DNA of 8,251 nt from Betaproteobacteria bacterium. Lineage in GTDB: Bacteria; Pseudomonadota; Gammaproteobacteria; Burkholderiales; SG8-39. The position numbers and the translations under genes were made by a program. Position 1 is the stretch's first letter; each line of letters begins with the position of its first letter. This document shows positions 7,359 through 8,251 of the stretch, piece by piece. The notes under the pieces are model-generated. The model searched no databases, was not told where the DNA came from, and worked only from the letters and a program-made list of their open reading frames with translations. Location of the stretch: contig JAFAGU010000264.1 of the NCBI GenBank assembly GCA_019237595.1, positions 1 to 8,251 of the forward strand, written 5' to 3'.

Positions 7359-8251
7359 GTGGAATCCGCGCTTCCTCGGTTCTTCGTTCTCTACGCCGCC
7401 ATGTACGCCGCGTACGGCGTCGCTTCGCCGTTCCTGCCGGCCTTCTATGCGTCGCGCGGCGTGCCCGCCGCGCAGCTCGGCTTCGCGCTGGGCGCGGCCA
7501 CGCTATTGCGTCTGGCGATGGCGCCGCTCGCCGCCCGGGCAGCCGATCGCCTGCAGAGCTTGCGCCGGGTGCTGGCCGCGTGCATCGCGGCGGGATCCGC
7601 AGCGACGTCGGCGTACACGGCGGCGGGTAGCGCCGCAGCGATGATTGCGCTGCTCCTTCTTCAGGCGGCGGCGCTCGCACCGATGACGCTTCTCGCCGAC
7701 GCGCTCGCGCTCGGGCACGCGCGACCGCGGAAAGCGTCGGGATTCGAGTACGGCTGGGTGCGCGGCGCGGGATCGGCGGCATTTATCGCGGGAACGCTGG
7801 CCGCCGGGCAGGCGATCGCCGCGCGCGGCCTCGACGCCGTGCCTTGGATGCAGGCGGCTCTTCTCGCCGTGGCAGTCGCCGCTGCATTCGCTGTCCCGGA
7901 GATTGCGCACGCCGCGGACGCCCGCGGGGCGCTCGCCGTGCGCGGGGCGAAGGCGCTCCTGCGCGTTCCCGAGATCGCCTTCGCGGTTCTGGCCGCAGCG
8001 CTCGTCCTTGGGAGCCACGCCATGCACGACGCCTTCGCGATGATCCGGTGGCGCGAAGCGGGCCTCGCTCCGTTTCTTTCCAGCGTTCTTTGGTCGGAGG
8101 CGGTCGCCGCGGAAGTTGTCGTGTTTTTCCTTGCCGGCCCGCGGTTGGTTGCCAGGCTTCGTCCGAGCGGCGCCATGCTCGTAGCTGCGTTGGCAGCCAC
8201 GATCCGCTGGGGAGTCATGGCGAGTACCGCCGAACCGTTCTTTCTCGCGCT
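7359..8251 (+). CDS. MFS transporter, MFS_1_like/HcaT (PPP) family (3'-partial)
   Basis: This is an open frame from a GTG to the right edge, with 297 complete codons and no stop. About nine hydrophobic segments are visible (near 8-30, 40-58, 70-88, 92-115, 135-154, 163-180, 204-222, 240-258 and 268-288), fitting the first three quarters of a 12-helix carrier. Family-type motifs from memory: ASPFLPAFYASRG (22-34) in helix 1, LAPMTLLADALAL (106-118), FEYGWVRGAGSAAFI (129-143, cf. YGxxRxxGSxxFI), SHAMHDAFAMIRWREAGL (219-236), and TIRW (281-284). These are shared by HcaT-like carriers (3-phenylpropionate, nucleosides, sugars), so the substrate cannot be assigned. GTG at 7359 is preferred over ATG at 7401 because the later start would cut helix 1. 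There is no Shine-Dalgarno before it. It diverges from the ABC exporter. Confidence 0.85.
   Translation, partial: MESALPRFFVLYAAMYAAYGVASPFLPAFYASRGVPAAQLGFALGAATLLRLAMAPLAARAADRLQSLRRVLAACIAAGSAATSAYTAAGSAAAMIALLLLQAAALAPMTLLADALALGHARPRKASGFEYGWVRGAGSAAFIAGTLAAGQAIAARGLDAVPWMQAALLAVAVAAAFAVPEIAHAADARGALAVRGAKALLRVPEIAFAVLAAALVLGSHAMHDAFAMIRWREAGLAPFLSSVLWSEAVAAEVVVFFLAGPRLVARLRPSGAMLVAALAATIRWGVMASTAEPFFLA

Overview
The window is very GC-rich (by eye roughly two thirds G+C or more) and almost entirely coding. Third codon positions are strongly G/C, and starts are a mix of ATG and GTG. The protein families (a PaoC/YagR-like molybdenum hydroxylase, a CnbZ/RidA-like protein, an SRAP protein, and an HcaT-like MFS carrier) suggest a proteobacterium. 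A betaproteobacterium, perhaps Burkholderiales-like, is my best guess, but nothing in the window is a decisive taxonomic marker. No rRNA, tRNA, CRISPR array, transposase or phage gene is visible, so this reads as chromosome rather than a mobile island.

Layout from left to right: (1) the C-terminal ~581 codons of a xanthine dehydrogenase/aldehyde oxidoreductase molybdopterin-binding subunit, + strand, 5' end outside the window; (2) a GAF-domain sensor histidine kinase, - strand; (3) an SRAP (YedK/HMCES-type) protein, - strand, directly upstream of the kinase and overlapping it by 4 nt; (4) a 114-residue secreted protein of unknown function, + strand; (5) a secreted lipocalin-like domain protein, - strand; (6) a 247-residue protein with a RidA-like C-terminal half, best matching what I remember of 2-amino-5-chloromuconate deaminase CnbZ, + strand; (7) a full-length type I ABC exporter with fused membrane and ATPase domains, - strand; (8) the first 297 codons of an MFS_1_like/HcaT-type transporter, + strand, running off the right edge.

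The most distinctive property is the architecture. Only genes 2 and 3 share a direction with a neighbour; everywhere else the strand flips. The non-coding sequence totals under 200 bases (87, 2, 39 and 56 bp gaps, plus overlaps). All three convergent junctions fuse antiparallel TAG stops into a palindrome (CTAG, TAGCGCTA, CTAG), and six of seven visible stops are TAG, which is surprising for such GC-rich DNA. The SRAP, CnbZ-like and MFS genes lack a convincing Shine-Dalgarno sequence, whereas the small secreted protein and lipocalin genes have good ones.

Functionally the genes do not form one obvious pathway. The kinase and SRAP genes are probably one transcription unit. The ABC exporter and MFS carrier diverge from a 56 bp region holding a tandem repeat and may share regulation. 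The molybdenum hydroxylase belongs to an operon to the left that is not visible. I do not see strong evidence for a wholly new system. The best candidates for follow-up are the SRAP-kinase coupling, the small secreted repeat protein and the compact convergent/divergent layout.
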